Assembly (NCBI GenBank): GCA_964017965.1
Contig: CAXHNV010000004.1
Location: 1-64,000 of the forward strand
Length of the DNA: 64,000 bases
Source of the DNA: UBA2883 sp964017965
GTDB taxonomy: Bacteria; Cyanobacteriota; Vampirovibrionia; Gastranaerophilales; Gastranaerophilaceae
Reading direction: 5' to 3'
In this document: positions 10,219 to 18,481 of the stretch, one piece after another
Position numbering within the stretch: position 1 is the stretch's first letter
Layout: every line of letters starts with the position of its first letter
Translations under genes and position numbers: made by a program
Notes under the pieces: generated by a model
Seen by the model: only the letters and a program-made list of their open reading frames with translations
Database searches by the model: none
Told to the model about the DNA's origin: nothing

Positions 10219-11310
10219 TTATCTTCCTGTATTAAAATATAATTCGTTCAAATATTCAACATCTCTGTTATAATACGCATTAACTCTTGTAATATTAGAC
10301 TTCATAACAGATTTAATAAAAGGTTCACCTTGTAAAAAAGCCTTAGAAGAAGCAACATCCTTTCTTGCAGGAACAATCAAACCGCTTTGAGTAAAACGTT
10401 CAATACTATCACTGCAAGATAAGTACATTATTAGCTTTCTTGCACTTTCCTTATGTTTACTACGTTTTGAAATAGCCCAACCCGTTGAATCGCAAGAAGC
10501 CAAGTACTCAGGGAAGTTTATAACTCCCCACTTAAATTTTGCACAACTACTATACTTAGGCACCAACCATCTGCCTGACAGGTGCATTACAATTCTTTCC
10601 TCCAAAAACATTTGAGCAAGGGTCTTACTCCCAACATCAGAAGGCATAGGAGCACAATGCAGTTCATAAGCAAGTGATTTATAGAGTTCAACCCCTTTTC
10701 TGCTTTCTATACTTTTACCGTTATGAACTCCTCCACCATAATAGTACATAAACGGCTGAGCATAATAAATTAACGGTTCATAGCTTATCCCAAAATGCGA
10801 GGAATTTGTCAATTTTTTGGAGAGCTTGACCATATCCTCTATCGACCAATTTTCAGAAGGATAGTTTAGTCCATTTTTATCAAAAATATCTTTATTATAA
10901 TAAACAACCAAACTTGAACAGTCTCTGGGAACCGCATATAATATCTTTTCTTGAGAAAGAGAATCTATCGAATTTTTAAAATAATCATCCTTATCAATAA
11001 ACTCGTTCAAACCACACAAAAATTTGCTGTAAACAGGGATATTTTGATTGTTTATCAATATAACATCCGGTTCTGTTTTTGAAGCAAACAGCAAATGTAA
11101 CTTCTTAAAATAATCCTGTGGGATATGTAAAATTTCAACTTTAATCCCCGGATTTTCTGATTCAAAATCTTTAATAATAGGCTCAAGAATAGTCATTTCA
11201 GAGTCAGAGCCCCAAGTAGAAAACCTTATAACCTCGTTTTCATCAGGTTTAAAACAACATCCGCTTAAAAACAAACAAACACAGGTAAAAATAAAAAAAT
11301 ATCTTTTCAT
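10219..11310 (-). CDS. Extracellular solute-binding lipoprotein (family 1, sugar type)
   Basis: 363 residues. A lipoprotein signal peptide ends in the lipobox LSGC at residues 16-19, so the mature protein should be lipid-anchored outside the inner membrane. The body reads as a periplasmic binding protein of the sugar/MalE class: an early FSTWGSDSEM segment, NPGIKVEILHIP, then EPDVILINNQNIPVYSKF, typical of family 1 binding proteins. No permease or ATPase gene is next to it, so its transport partners lie elsewhere or it works as a sensor. Its ATG overlaps the stop of the AMIN-like gene as TAATG, which suggests translational coupling. Confidence 0.8.
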   Translation of the reverse strand: MKRYFFIFTCVCLFLSGCCFKPDENEVIRFSTWGSDSEMTILEPIIKDFESENPGIKVEILHIPQDYFKKLHLLFASKTEPDVILINNQNIPVYSKFLCGLNEFIDKDDYFKNSIDSLSQEKILYAVPRDCSSLVVYYNKDIFDKNGLNYPSENWSIEDMVKLSKKLTNSSHFGISYEPLIYYAQPFMYYYGGGVHNGKSIESRKGVELYKSLAYELHCAPMPSDVGSKTLAQMFLEERIVMHLSGRWLVPKYSSCAKFKWGVINFPEYLASCDSTGWAISKRSKHKESARKLIMYLSCSDSIERFTQSGLIVPARKDVASSKAFLQGEPFIKSVMKSNITRVNAYYNRDVEYLNELYFNTGR

Positions 11311-13067
11311 TATAAGTCAATTAACCTGCTCATAGACTTGTCATTAACTTCAACAATCATCTTATTTCGTCCGATACGAACAAGATATCTTTCAGCGGTT
11401 TCTGTTTTTTCAGCCTGTTTTAAAATTATATTACCGGTAACAATTCCGTCAAAATTCTTAATAACAAAATAATCATCTGCAATATGACCGACTAAAGAAG
11501 ACGTGTTCTCGTAATTAACAAGATATAAACCTGTTTTATCGTTTATTTTAACCTCATTAAGCATCGTAACATCTTCAGAAGAACTGTTATTTACCTCTAC
11601 AGATTCTTGTTCGAAATTATTATGTTCAAAATCTGATAACAATATTCCTGAGTCATCTTCAGTCATTACACCAAATATTTCATCAGCAGGAGTATTTTCA
11701 GGTAGATTAGCGACATCATTTTCTGCTAATGATTGTATAACAAGCTCGTCAAAAAAGTCTTTATCGTTAACGTTTGAAAAATCAGCAAGAACACCGTCAG
11801 GATTGTATGGTACAACCTCTGTGACAGGTTGAACTTCTTCTTCAACAACATCTTCTACAATAGGAATTTCTTCTTCTTCAACCATTTCAGGCACAACAGG
11901 TTCCTCAAGCTCAAAATCAGAGTTGTCAACAACATCCGTTTCTACAGGTTCTAATTCCGGCACTTCGTAAGATTCAGTAATATCCGGAGTTTCTTCAACC
12001 TTATCAAGCATTTCATCAAAGCTATTGAACTGAGGTTCAACCGTATTACTATTTTGTTCCATAGCTTTTTGAGCTCGAACGGCTGCAACATTTTCTCTTA
12101 AAGCTCTTTCAACAGCAACCACATCATCTTCTTTTTTCATAGAATTGATTCGTTTATTGATACGTTTATCAAGCCCCAAGATAACCATTATAACAATAAT
12201 CGGGAACGAAATTGCACTTGCAAGCATCAATAATTTCCACAAACTCAAGTTCTTAGCTTCATCAAGCACCAGCTTTATACACTCTTTTGCACTTAATTTA
12301 GCATCCACAATTGGTGTTCTAAGCTTTCCTTTTCTCTTTTTCAGCTTACGTTGTTTAATAATTTCGTCATTATCTTTTATAGTCTTTTCTAAAAGCGCAT
12401 CTGCTTTAGTTTCTTTTATTTCAGAAACCTTATCAGTCTTAACTTCCTGCTCAAGAATTTCCAACGGTTTATTTCTAGAGACAGTATTAACCGGAGGTGT
12501 TTGAACAGGTTGTTGAACAACTTTTTGTACAGGTTTAGGAGTAACCTGTTTAACAACAGGTTTTACAGGTTGAACCTTTTTCACGACCGGTTTTGGAGTT
12601 TGCGCAACCTGTTTAACAACAGGCTTTACTGCGGGCTTCGTAGCAGGGGTAGGTTTCGCAACAGGCTTAGCAACCGGTTTAGGTACAGCCACAGCTGTTA
12701 TAGTCTTTGGAACAACATTGATTGATTTATCTGATACAATCGTAATCTTCGTATACCCTTTACCTGCATTAACTGTCTGCATGCTCACAGATACATTCCC
12801 GCCGCCGCTAACTTTTGGAACACCCTTAACGGAAGAAGTTGTCTCAGGTACAAGAATAACGTACTTATTCCCTTCTTTTTTGCTGACAACAACAGAATCC
12901 GCGTAAGGTTTATCCGTATAAATATTGACCCTTACATTGTTACCGTCATTATTAAGTTTTAAATCCGTAATACAATTTTTAGCGGTATTTGCAAAAGCTA
13001 AATTACCCGCAACAACAGTCGCCGCAACTATTAACGAAATTCTTTTACTTAAATCAATCCTACCCAT
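11310..13067 (-). CDS. Envelope protein with AMIN-like domain, Lys/Pro linker and one TM helix
   Basis: 585 residues. A signal-like segment (1-26) is followed by an AMIN-like beta domain (about 30-125; ITDLKLNNDGNNVRVNIYT), a domain that binds peptidoglycan or targets secretion machines. Next comes a low-complexity Lys/Pro/Val linker (about 127-200, repeats of KPVVKQV/KPVAKP), a basic stretch, and one membrane helix at about 277-298. The rest is a very acidic Glu/Val/Pro-rich tail (about 310-480) and a compact end (about 500-585; NIILKQAEK, YLVRIGRNKMIVEV). The layout suggests an envelope-spanning or secretion-associated scaffold, but I recognise no exact family. First gene of the run to 9264; its promoter holds a palindrome. 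Confidence 0.65.
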   Translation of the reverse strand: MGRIDLSKRISLIVAATVVAGNLAFANTAKNCITDLKLNNDGNNVRVNIYTDKPYADSVVVSKKEGNKYVILVPETTSSVKGVPKVSGGGNVSVSMQTVNAGKGYTKITIVSDKSINVVPKTITAVAVPKPVAKPVAKPTPATKPAVKPVVKQVAQTPKPVVKKVQPVKPVVKQVTPKPVQKVVQQPVQTPPVNTVSRNKPLEILEQEVKTDKVSEIKETKADALLEKTIKDNDEIIKQRKLKKRKGKLRTPIVDAKLSAKECIKLVLDEAKNLSLWKLLMLASAISFPIIVIMVILGLDKRINKRINSMKKEDDVVAVERALRENVAAVRAQKAMEQNSNTVEPQFNSFDEMLDKVEETPDITESYEVPELEPVETDVVDNSDFELEEPVVPEMVEEEEIPIVEDVVEEEVQPVTEVVPYNPDGVLADFSNVNDKDFFDELVIQSLAENDVANLPENTPADEIFGVMTEDDSGILLSDFEHNNFEQESVEVNNSSSEDVTMLNEVKINDKTGLYLVNYENTSSLVGHIADDYFVIKNFDGIVTGNIILKQAEKTETAERYLVRIGRNKMIVEVNDKSMSRLIDL

Positions 13068-13076
13068 AACACAATT

Positions 13077-13105
13077 ATTTTACCACATATATTATATGTG
13101 TACAA
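13077..13105 (-). promoter_or_regulatory. Promoter with spacer palindrome for the AMIN-like gene
   Basis: On the minus strand TTGTAC (13105-13100) and TAAAAT (13082-13077) are 17 bases apart, and the ATG at 13067 follows the -10 by only 9 bases, predicting a near-leaderless mRNA. The spacer holds a dyad, CACATATA-T-TATATGTG (13084-13100), a plausible operator for an unidentified repressor. Confidence 0.5.
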
Positions 13106-13180
13106 TTGTAACGAAAATTTTACGATTTGAAATCGGGTATAATTAAAAAATTTTATATATATAACTGAGGAGCTTTATAT

Positions 13181-13543
13181 ATGTACGCATTATCAAAATT
13201 TTCGTTCGTTTCAAACTTTAACAAAGACAAATTCACAAAACAAGAAGCACTAAACAACGGCTTAACAAGTTTAGACATCGCAAAATGCGATACTGATAAT
13301 AATGGAGAAATAACTGTTGATGAAATTTTAGCAAACAAAGAAGCTTGCGATAAGCTTTTAGCTAAAATAAACGCAGAACAGACAAATGTTCAGAATTCAA
13401 TCAACGCGCTACAAGGAGAAAAGGCTAAAACAGAAAGCGATGAAAAATCCGCAGAAAAACAAAAACGACCTGAAGGTTTCACAAGTTTTCTGAAACAGCC
13501 ACCGAGATTTGGAGACACGTCAACATTCAATGTTGCGGCATAA
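13181..13543 (+). CDS. Small EF-hand protein
   Basis: 120 residues without a signal peptide. Residues about 30-45 form one EF-hand loop, DTDNNGEITVDE, with Asp, Asp, Asn and Glu at calcium positions 1, 3, 5 and 12, preceded by a helix (KFTKQEALNNG). The second half is a Lys/Glu/Gln-rich helix likely to coil, then a Pro/Phe tail. A good Shine-Dalgarno (gaggag near 13165) fixes the start, and TATAAT lies at about 13137. It is monocistronic and ends in a strong terminator. Calcium binding is inferred from the loop; one EF-hand alone usually needs a partner or dimer. Function unknown. Confidence 0.75.
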   Translation: MYALSKFSFVSNFNKDKFTKQEALNNGLTSLDIAKCDTDNNGEITVDEILANKEACDKLLAKINAEQTNVQNSINALQGEKAKTESDEKSAEKQKRPEGFTSFLKQPPRFGDTSTFNVAA

Positions 13544-13545
13544 AC

Positions 13546-13590
13546 AAAAAGTGGCGGAACGCAATGCGTTCCGCCACTTTTATTTTATTT
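13546..13590. terminator. Bidirectional terminator between EF-hand gene and dxs
   Basis: A perfect 12-bp GC-rich stem, GTGGCGGAACGC / GCGTTCCGCCAC (13551-13577, loop AAT), is flanked by A-run on the left and T-rich sequence on the right. It should stop transcription from both converging genes. Confidence 0.9.
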
Positions 13591-13593
13591 TTA

Positions 13594-15345
13594 TTATAAC
13601 AATTTCATTACATCTTCGACTATCAAATCTTTTGTAAGGTGATATTCTTTATACAATGTTTCTAATGGAACCCTGTCTGTGAAAGCTTTCTTGCCGCCGA
13701 AATTAAGAACCTTCATATCAGAATCGCCGTAGAATCGAGTAACTTTTTCACCAAAACCGCCTTCTAAAATACCGTCTTCCAATGTAATAACAACATCGTG
13801 GTCTTTCTTCAACGACTCAAGCATATCTGAATCAACACCTGTAATATAAACAGGGTTAATCAATGTAGCGTCTATACCTTTTGCTGATAGATCTGATTTA
13901 ACAGCTTGAGCAAGACCGAAGAAATTATCCAAACCTAATATAGCAACTTTGCTACCTTTTTCAACCATTTTAAACTTGTTAAGATTTGAATAATCAGTCG
14001 TATCTACAACACCAGTAGAAACAACAGGTCCAAAAGGAACTCTTATTGCAACAGGATATTCAGTTTGCTCAATAGACCAATCTAACATTCTTTCATACTC
14101 TTCTTTACAAGTAGGAGCAAGGTAGACAAGATTAGGAATATTACCAAGCATAGACATATCAAAACATCCTAAGTGTGTAGCATCAGCGCCTGATAAAGCT
14201 CCCCAGTATACAAGCATAGTAACTGGAGAATTGTTCAAACATAAATCTTGAGAAATCTGGTCGTAAGTTCTTTGTACAAATGAACTCATAATCGCTAACA
14301 CAGGTTTCGCTCCACCTTTAGCTAAAGCAGATGAGAAAGCGACAGCGTGTTCTTCCGCAATCCCTGTATCAACATATTGTTCACCTAATTTATCCCTAAA
14401 TTCTTTACAAAATCCATGTACACCCGGTGTTGCAGGGTTAACAACTATAACGTTTTTATCATTTTTAGCTTTTTCCAAAAGGATTCGGTTTCCGATACTG
14501 TTATAATCTTCTACAAACGGAGCAGATTCTTTTTTATCTTTTTTATCTAAGGTACCGGGCATAATCCAGTGAAAAGCTTCCTTATTTTCTTCTGCAACAG
14601 CACATCCCTTACCTTTAATCGTATGAATATGCATAATAACAGGTTTATTAGTATCTTTAACTTCTTCAAACGTTTTAATCAATTCTTCAATATTATGACC
14701 GTCAGCAACATATTTATAATCAAAACCTAATGTTTTAAAGAAATTATTTTCACATTTGCCGTTTGATTCTCTCAAATCTTTCAAGTTAGTATACAAACCA
14801 CCCTGATTTTCAGCAATCGACATATCGTTATCGTTCACAACAATAATGATATTACTGTCAAGAACCGCTGCATTATTAAGCCCTTCCAAAGCTTCACCGC
14901 CGGTCAAAGAACCGTCACCAATCAATGCAACAACATTTTCTTTTTCACCTTTCAAATCTCTAGCCTTAGCAAGACCTGTTGCCAAACTAACAGAAGTAGA
15001 TGTATGACCTACCTTGAATAAGTCGTATTCTGATTCTTCAGGAGCGGTATAGCCTGTATAATACGTATACTTATCAGAGTTTAAGAACCCTTCTTTTCTG
15101 CCTGTCAACATCTTATGCGGATAGCACTGGTGAGACACATCAAAAACAAACTTATCAACAGGAGCATTAAAAACATAGTGCATTGCAATCGTAGTCTCTA
15201 CAATCCCCAAATTTGGTCCGAAGTGACCGCCTATAGTATTTACTTTTGTTATAATAGCTTCTCTTATCTCAGAAGCCAATTCATTCATTTCTTCAACACT
15301 TAAACATTTTAAATCCACAGGATAATTAACTTTGTCTAAAATCAT
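13594..15345 (-). CDS. dxs: 1-deoxy-D-xylulose-5-phosphate synthase (short form)
   Basis: Thiamine-diphosphate enzyme that condenses pyruvate with glyceraldehyde 3-phosphate, the first step of the MEP isoprenoid pathway. Seen: GHFGPNLGIVETT and DVSHQCYPHKMLTGR near the N-terminus, the ThDP-binding GDGSLTGGEALEGLNNA ending in NDNDMSI (about 145-180), the transketolase pyrimidine domain with DTGIAEEHAVAFSS (catalytic Glu), and a C-terminal transketolase domain. At 583 residues it is shorter than the usual 620-640, and the GGLSGFPKR segment normally after the substrate loop is replaced by a different stretch, as in the short Dxs variants I recall from gut anaerobes. Start fixed by a GGAGGG Shine-Dalgarno. 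Divergent from hisS. Confidence 0.88.
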   Translation of the reverse strand: MILDKVNYPVDLKCLSVEEMNELASEIREAIITKVNTIGGHFGPNLGIVETTIAMHYVFNAPVDKFVFDVSHQCYPHKMLTGRKEGFLNSDKYTYYTGYTAPEESEYDLFKVGHTSTSVSLATGLAKARDLKGEKENVVALIGDGSLTGGEALEGLNNAAVLDSNIIIVVNDNDMSIAENQGGLYTNLKDLRESNGKCENNFFKTLGFDYKYVADGHNIEELIKTFEEVKDTNKPVIMHIHTIKGKGCAVAEENKEAFHWIMPGTLDKKDKKESAPFVEDYNSIGNRILLEKAKNDKNVIVVNPATPGVHGFCKEFRDKLGEQYVDTGIAEEHAVAFSSALAKGGAKPVLAIMSSFVQRTYDQISQDLCLNNSPVTMLVYWGALSGADATHLGCFDMSMLGNIPNLVYLAPTCKEEYERMLDWSIEQTEYPVAIRVPFGPVVSTGVVDTTDYSNLNKFKMVEKGSKVAILGLDNFFGLAQAVKSDLSAKGIDATLINPVYITGVDSDMLESLKKDHDVVITLEDGILEGGFGEKVTRFYGDSDMKVLNFGGKKAFTDRVPLETLYKEYHLTKDLIVEDVMKLL

Positions 15346-15373
15346 ACACCCTCCTTTATTCTTCTATAACATA

Positions 15374-15401
15374 ATAATACATACTGGCAAAAATTCGTCA
15401 A
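15374..15401 (-). promoter_or_regulatory. Promoter of dxs
   Basis: Minus-strand TTGACG (15401-15396), 16-base spacer and TATTAT (15379-15374). It lies back to back with the hisS promoter and leaves a leader of about 20 bases carrying the Shine-Dalgarno. Confidence 0.5.
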
Positions 15402-15407
15402 GAAGGT

Positions 15408-15434
15408 TTGATAATAAAATGTTTGGTTTATAAT
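15408..15434 (+). promoter_or_regulatory. Promoter of hisS, predicting a leaderless mRNA
   Basis: TATAAT at 15429-15434 ends 7 bases before ATG 15441, so transcription should start at or beside the start codon. TTGATA at 15408-15413 is a possible -35 with a short 15-base spacer. No Shine-Dalgarno is present. Confidence 0.5.
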
Positions 15435-15440
15435 AGAGTT

Positions 15441-16676
15441 ATGGGAAATATGATTAAAGTACAAAAAGGAACAAAAGACATACTACCGCAAGAGATGAGC
15501 TTGTGGCATAAAATGGAAGAGAACGCTCTACGTATATTTTCAAATGCAGGTTATCAAGAATTGAGAACGCCTATATTTGAAGCAACCGAACTCTTTGCAC
15601 GCGGAGTCGGCGATACAACCGATATCGTAAACAAAGAAATGTACACTTTTGAAAAGAGCGAAAGAAGCCTAACTCTTCGTCCCGAAAACACTGCAGGTGT
15701 TGTTCGATCATTTATTGAAAACGGTATGCACAGATTATCAGCTCCCATAAAACTATGGTACAAAGGTCCGATGTTCAGATACGAACGACCTCAAGCAGGA
15801 AGACAAAGACAGTTTCATCAGGTCGGCGTGGAAATGTTCGGTATAAAAGACGCAACAGCTGACGCTGAAGTTATAGAATTAGCTGTTTCTTACCTCAAAT
15901 CATTAGGTCTGAATGACCTTGAAGTAGAAATCAATTCATTAGGCTGCCCTGCTTGCAGAGAAGAGTTTAAAAACAAGCTTAAAGAGGTATTAAAACCTTA
16001 CTACAACGAGCTTTGTGAAGACTGCAAAAACAGATACGAAAAGAATCCGCTAAGACTTCTTGATTGTAAAGTAGAAGACTGCAAAAAGATATTCGAAAAA
16101 CCTGAAATTCAAGCTGTTATTCAAGGCGAATTCATCTGTGAAGAATGCTCAGAACACTTTGAGCAACTAAAATCGTATCTTGATGCGCTAAATATTAAAT
16201 ACAATGTTAACAAGCTTCTTGTAAGAGGTCTTGACTACTATAACAGAACCGTTTTTGAAATAAAATCTAACAACTTAGGTTCACAAAACGCAGTCTGCGG
16301 CGGTGGTCGCTATGATAGCCTTGTTAAAAACCTTGGCGGCGAAGATACTCCCGCAATCGGCTTTGCTATGGGTATGGAACGATTATATTCGCTTATGCAA
16401 AAAACAGAACCTGAAAAACTTAGCGGTTACATAGTTTCTTCTGATAAAACAGAATCTCTTAAATTAGCTAAAAGACTTAGAGATAACAACAAATCCATAG
16501 ATTTTGACTTTACAGGTAAAAAATTTGCAAAACAAATGGAAAAAGCAGCTAAAGTTGCGAAATACGCAATAATCCTCGGAGAAGATGAAATCAAATCAGG
16601 TTATATCTCATTAAAGAATCTTGAGACATCAGAACAAACAAAAACGACATTCGAAGAGTTATTAAACATTTTATAA
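15441..16676 (+). CDS. hisS: Histidyl-tRNA synthetase
   Basis: 411 residues; a class II synthetase that charges tRNA-His. Seen: KGTKDILPQEM at the N-terminus, motif 1/2 region RPENTAGVVRSF and MFRYERPQAGRQRQFHQ, the histidine-binding segment LVRGLDYYNRTVFEI, and motif 3 region GGGRYDSLV with GFAMGMERL. A Cys-rich insertion (about 165-235, several CxxC pairs such as CPAC and CEDC) sits in the insertion domain and could bind zinc. The C-terminal anticodon domain is present and full length. Extending upstream to a TTG at 15408 would place the start on the likely -35 box, so ATG 15441 is chosen. Convergent with, and overlapping by six bases, the amidase fragment. Confidence 0.92.
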   Translation: MGNMIKVQKGTKDILPQEMSLWHKMEENALRIFSNAGYQELRTPIFEATELFARGVGDTTDIVNKEMYTFEKSERSLTLRPENTAGVVRSFIENGMHRLSAPIKLWYKGPMFRYERPQAGRQRQFHQVGVEMFGIKDATADAEVIELAVSYLKSLGLNDLEVEINSLGCPACREEFKNKLKEVLKPYYNELCEDCKNRYEKNPLRLLDCKVEDCKKIFEKPEIQAVIQGEFICEECSEHFEQLKSYLDALNIKYNVNKLLVRGLDYYNRTVFEIKSNNLGSQNAVCGGGRYDSLVKNLGGEDTPAIGFAMGMERLYSLMQKTEPEKLSGYIVSSDKTESLKLAKRLRDNNKSIDFDFTGKKFAKQMEKAAKVAKYAIILGEDEIKSGYISLKNLETSEQTKTTFEELLNIL

Positions 16677-16937
16677 TGTTTTATGTATATAGTTTACAAG
16701 CCCTTTATAAATCCCAACAGCAGATTTATGAGCAAAGAATTTTGATTTATAGACAGGCACATCTTTAGGATTCACAAGATACGCTAATTCTACTAGCACC
16801 CCTATATATTCAGTCGGACGAATTACAGCAAAACTTGCTTGAGAGGCACCATTATTCTGTGTATCCAACTCTTTTGAGATTTCGTTTGCAAGCTCAGAAG
16901 CCAGATTCTTTGCAACAGGATTATAATAAAAAAACAA
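16671..16937 (-). CDS. C-terminal fragment of the frameshifted amidase
   Basis: About 88 codons continuing the Amidase_3 domain of the gene at 16921-18039 in the other frame. It begins with the expected YYNPVAKNLASELANEI and carries VLVELAYLVNP, whose Glu is the last catalytic residue of the family, then the C-terminal helix. A separate protein from a TTG start is unlikely. Removing one T from the T7 run at 16928-16934 restores a product of about 454 residues. Confidence 0.75.
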   Translation of the reverse strand: MFFYYNPVAKNLASELANEISKELDTQNNGASQASFAVIRPTEYIGVLVELAYLVNPKDVPVYKSKFFAHKSAVGIYKGLVNYIHKTL

Positions 16938-18039
16938 TTGTGCCGGTGTTCAAGGCAGGGTTTGAAGAAATAGGAACAGCATTCAAATGAATGCTTATAA
17001 AAATTAACGCGTCTTTATCTTTTGCAAAATCTACCCTCTTTTGTAAACTGACAAACTCATCCTTTTGTCTTGTCATATAAACATCAAAGTTGTTATATTC
17101 CAATATACGTTTTAATTTATTTGCTACATCTAAATTAATATATTTTTCTTTATGTCCCAAACATCCGACAGCACCAATCTCGCTACCACCGTGACCTGCA
17201 TCAATAACAACTTTCACATTTTTATTAGAATAATTTGATTTTGTTATTGGAGAATTTTTTATAACTAAATCAATAACACCCTCGTTCATTTTTAAAGAAT
17301 ATCTACCAAATTTGCCTAACTGAAAATCCTTTGAAGCTATTTCACCAATCCTGCTTAGATTATAAACGGATAAGGTCACTTTAGAGCCGTCACTTACCAA
17401 TGAATACGGAGTATTATTTGTCACCTTTACTGTATAAAGTTCTTCATTCGTTTTGTCTTTGCTTGATAAAACAATCGTATTAGGAGCATAAGCCTCCTCC
17501 TCAGTTAATTTAGATATATCAGATGTTTTAACCCAACCATACAAGTCTTTTGCAAGATAAACCCTAGAGAATTGGTTTTGAACACCGTCAACAAATATTT
17601 TAGTATCTTTAGGTAAATAACCTAATCTATTCATACCGGCATCTACAGGCGTATTTCTCAAAACAACATCATTTTTTGTTGTAATAAAATAGGTTGGTTC
17701 ATCTTCAATGAATTCGTTAGCATACTTTACCTTTTTGCTTGTGTCTTTAACTATCGAATACTTTATGGTTTCAACATTGCCAAACAAATCTTTTCGCGTA
17801 ACCGCAAAAATATTTTCACCGTCTTTTAATTGCGTAAAGTAACTAAAAGCTCTTGATTTAGACGGAGTAATCAGAACGTCATTGATATAAACCTTCTCTA
17901 TTCTATCAATTTTACCGGTAAAAAATATTGCATCCTCATCAACTACAATATCTTGCGAAGTCGGATGTGTAATAACAAGCGCCTTTGCACACGGTGAAAT
18001 AAACATTATCAAAAACAAAAGTAATAAAATCTTTTTCAT
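16921..18039 (-). CDS. N-acetylmuramoyl-L-alanine amidase, 5' part of a frameshifted gene
   Basis: Exported cell-wall amidase that cuts the bond between N-acetylmuramate and L-alanine. Order: signal peptide (1-20), beta-rich domain (about 20-110), SH3-like domain (about 115-185; VVLRNTPV to DLYGWVKTSD), linker domain, then Amidase_3 with the zinc ligands in DAGHGG (about 280), EKYINLD and SIHLNA (about 350). The frame then stops at NTGTIVFLL because of a run of seven T (16928-16934 on the minus strand); the missing end with the final Glu lies in the overlapping frame (16671-16937). This may be an assembly error, a true mutation, phase variation or slippage. It follows the small secreted gene at 18048 by 8 bases. 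Confidence 0.8.
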   Translation of the reverse strand: MKKILLLLFLIMFISPCAKALVITHPTSQDIVVDEDAIFFTGKIDRIEKVYINDVLITPSKSRAFSYFTQLKDGENIFAVTRKDLFGNVETIKYSIVKDTSKKVKYANEFIEDEPTYFITTKNDVVLRNTPVDAGMNRLGYLPKDTKIFVDGVQNQFSRVYLAKDLYGWVKTSDISKLTEEEAYAPNTIVLSSKDKTNEELYTVKVTNNTPYSLVSDGSKVTLSVYNLSRIGEIASKDFQLGKFGRYSLKMNEGVIDLVIKNSPITKSNYSNKNVKVVIDAGHGGSEIGAVGCLGHKEKYINLDVANKLKRILEYNNFDVYMTRQKDEFVSLQKRVDFAKDKDALIFISIHLNAVPISSNPALNTGTIVFLL

Positions 18040-18047
18040 AATACAAC

Positions 18048-18479
18048 CTAGAATAACGGTGTTCTATTGATCTTAATTTCTCTACAGGTACCTTTTCCCT
18101 TAGTAACGAATCTTGCACGCTGGTCGAACTTTGATGAATAAGCATAAATCTCATTAAGCGTAATTTCGTGTGTATATCTGTTATAGACAAGCTGAGTATC
18201 TACAACATCCGCAAAGCTCTGAGCGCGTTTAGAAAACGTTATCTGTGATTTTGTAAAACTCTGAACATCAAGCGGCAGGTTATTCGCATCATATACGCCT
18301 TCTAAAAGGGTATCTATAATAAAATACCTGTCAATCACATACGAACGGAGAACCTCATCTGAAAACATTCTTACTGCAGTAATCTTTATCTTACACGCAA
18401 GTACATACTGCTCTGCTTTCACAGAAGAAAACACAGATAAAAACATCAAACAAAATATTAATGAGATTAGTTTTTTCAT
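18048..18479 (-). CDS. Small secreted protein of unknown function
   Basis: 143 residues with a clear signal peptide (MKKLISLIFCLMFLSVFSS, cleavage after VKA at about 22). The mature part is beta-rich without recognisable motifs; two Cys (in LACKIK and GTCREI) could form a disulfide linking the ends. It begins two bases after nifJ stops and is followed by the amidase gene, so it is probably cotranscribed with both. A periplasmic location is inferred. I do not recognise the family. Confidence 0.65.
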   Translation of the reverse strand: MKKLISLIFCLMFLSVFSSVKAEQYVLACKIKITAVRMFSDEVLRSYVIDRYFIIDTLLEGVYDANNLPLDVQSFTKSQITFSKRAQSFADVVDTQLVYNRYTHEITLNEIYAYSSKFDQRARFVTKGKGTCREIKINRTPLF

Positions 18480-18481
18480 TT

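Noticed and set aside
12501..12725. Asn/Arg/Phe-rich frame opposite the AMIN-like gene
   Set aside because: It is the complement of the Lys/Pro/Val repeat and its composition follows from that.
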